Source: Neoceratodus forsteri
Taxonomy: Eukaryota; Chordata; Ceratodontiformes; Ceratodontidae
Direction of reading: 5' to 3'
Assembly: GCA_016271365.2 (NCBI GenBank)
Contig: CM057450.1
Span: 1,803,648,967-1,803,712,966 of the forward strand
Length of the DNA: 64,000 nt
Part shown: positions 63,224 through 64,000 of the stretch, one piece after another
Position numbering within the stretch: the stretch's first letter is position 1
How the letters are laid out: every line of letters begins with the position of its first letter
The notes under the pieces: model-generated
The model's input: the letters and a program-made list of their open reading frames with translations, nothing else
The model's database searches: none
What the model was told of the DNA's origin: nothing
Position numbers and translations under genes: made by a program

Positions 63224-64000
63224 TAACCCCCCTGCAAATGGGGGTTCCCAAAAGACTTCCAGGAGCTTGCTTGAATGCTCCAAGCCTGAATGGTGTTTGG
63301 CGTTTAAGCCATTTATCAGTGAGTGTTTTTAGAACCTCTGGTACTGTCTCTTTAAGAGCTGTCTGCTTGCAGACATAATTAGTTTGTATGGGGGACTGTG
63401 TGTTTTTTTTGATTGAGTACCACTCAAGCTGCTGCCAATTCACTTCATTTTTGCAGTCACTAGGAGTGCAAAGGGAACCTATCTGAAAGATGTAACTGTT
63501 TGCCAGAAATTATTTAGAGTACTAATGAAATTACAGTTTGTCTAACCTGCTTTCTTTGCAGTCAGAACTGTGTCTGCTAGTTCCCCATTCTAGTTTTGAA
63601 CTGCTGAACTGGACCAATCAGTGTGGGGTAAGCTAGCTCTAAAATGGTGCCTTGGACGAATCAGAACTTGGACTCATAATCTGAGCCAGCCACAAGAGGA
63701 TTGTATGGGCAGTGACTCTGGGAGATGTAGTTTAGACTTCAGTGCCTTTTTGGACCAACAGCAGCAGTCTATTGTGAGTGACAGCCAATCCAGTCAAGAA
63801 CTGGGAGGAACTCAAAGGAAGTGCCCGTTTTGTCGGTTGGAGTTTCAATTGAGCTTTGGCAGTGAAGAAGGAAGGAGCCCTGTGCTTTTCAGTGTGCAGT
63901 TTTAGTCAAAAAGCGGTGTGTAAGGCCCAGAGTTCGGTCTGCAGCTTGTGTAACAGCTTGTTAGGACTGAATCCGTCCTGTGAAAAGAATCAAAGGATCT
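63224..64000 (+). repeat. 3' LTR, first 777 bases
   Basis: It repeats 55,084-55,850 with almost only one-base length differences. A few examples: agtttgtatg here and agttgtatg in the 5' copy; ctgccaattc and ctgcaattc; tttttgcagtc and ttttgcagtc. One substitution is visible (tttcaattgagc here, tttcagttgagc in the 5' copy). The window ends inside it. Confidence 0.9.

Larger units (their letters stand above)
55084..64000 (+). mobile_element. Ty3/gypsy LTR retrotransposon with PNMA-type Gag (3' LTR cut by window end)
   Basis: Two direct repeats start tgtaaccccc at 55,084 and 63,224. Between them lie a possible primer-binding site, Gag, protease, RT, RNase H and integrase in Ty3/gypsy order. The second LTR is cut at base 64,000 after 777 bases. 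There is no envelope gene. The coding region changes frame often, but nearly all motifs are readable in order, and the LTRs are nearly identical in substitutions, so the insertion is young. It is an endogenous transposon, family Metaviridae; I describe it as it stands. Confidence 0.9.

Noticed and set aside
1..64000. Host protein-coding exons
   Set aside because: Every coding signal I could identify belongs to a transposable element; I found no exon-intron pattern with non-transposon motifs.

Overview
The window looks like intergenic DNA from a large, transposon-swollen vertebrate genome, most likely an amphibian (a caecilian is my first guess, from general knowledge of genomes rich in DIRS and CR1 elements; I could not test this). 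I see no host protein-coding exon, rRNA or tRNA gene. Almost all coding signal is reverse transcriptase, endonuclease, Gag, tyrosine recombinase or integrase, and nearly every reading frame is broken by stops or frameshifts. No bacterial features, CRISPR arrays or operons are present.

Layout. 1-8.1 kb: three minus-strand DIRS (tyrosine-recombinase) retrotransposon pieces head to tail (A, B, C). 8.1-9.9 kb: plus-strand LINE pieces of Rex1/L2 type. 10.4-18.9 kb: a 32-bp minisatellite that changes strand near 15.66 kb, split by a minus-strand CR1 LINE (10.5-14.9 kb), a CORE-SINE and a plus-strand CR1 3' end. 19.3-22.9 kb: a plus-strand CR1. 23.3-29.2 kb: an almost complete DIRS element (D) with both terminal repeats and the internal complementary region. 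29.4-31.5 kb: a CR1 scrap, a second DIRS family (F) and a strong hairpin. 31.5-37.1 kb and 53.0-53.5 kb: copies of a non-autonomous repeat built of tandem ~270-300 bp dyad units; one copy splits a CR1-like LINE (G, 33.0-40.7 kb), which also carries a ~655-bp tRNA-derived SINE with a perfect target-site duplication. 41.0-52.8 kb: a full-length L1 with near-perfect target duplications and a poly-A tail, itself split by a DIRS element (E) and a CORE-SINE. 55.1 kb to the end: a Ty3/gypsy LTR retrotransposon with a PNMA-like Gag, CCHC knuckle, protease, RT, RNase H and integrase; its 3' LTR runs off the window.

How the parts relate. The nesting gives relative ages: minisatellite before CR1; LINE G before the 655-bp SINE and the dyad repeat; L1 before DIRS E and the CORE-SINE. 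The two LTRs of the gypsy element differ almost only by one-base changes in homopolymer runs, which suggests that some frame breaks in this sequence are assembly errors and not decay. The most unusual items are the PNMA-type Gag inside a whole LTR element, the strand-switching minisatellite, the dyad-repeat element, and the A/B DIRS tandem.
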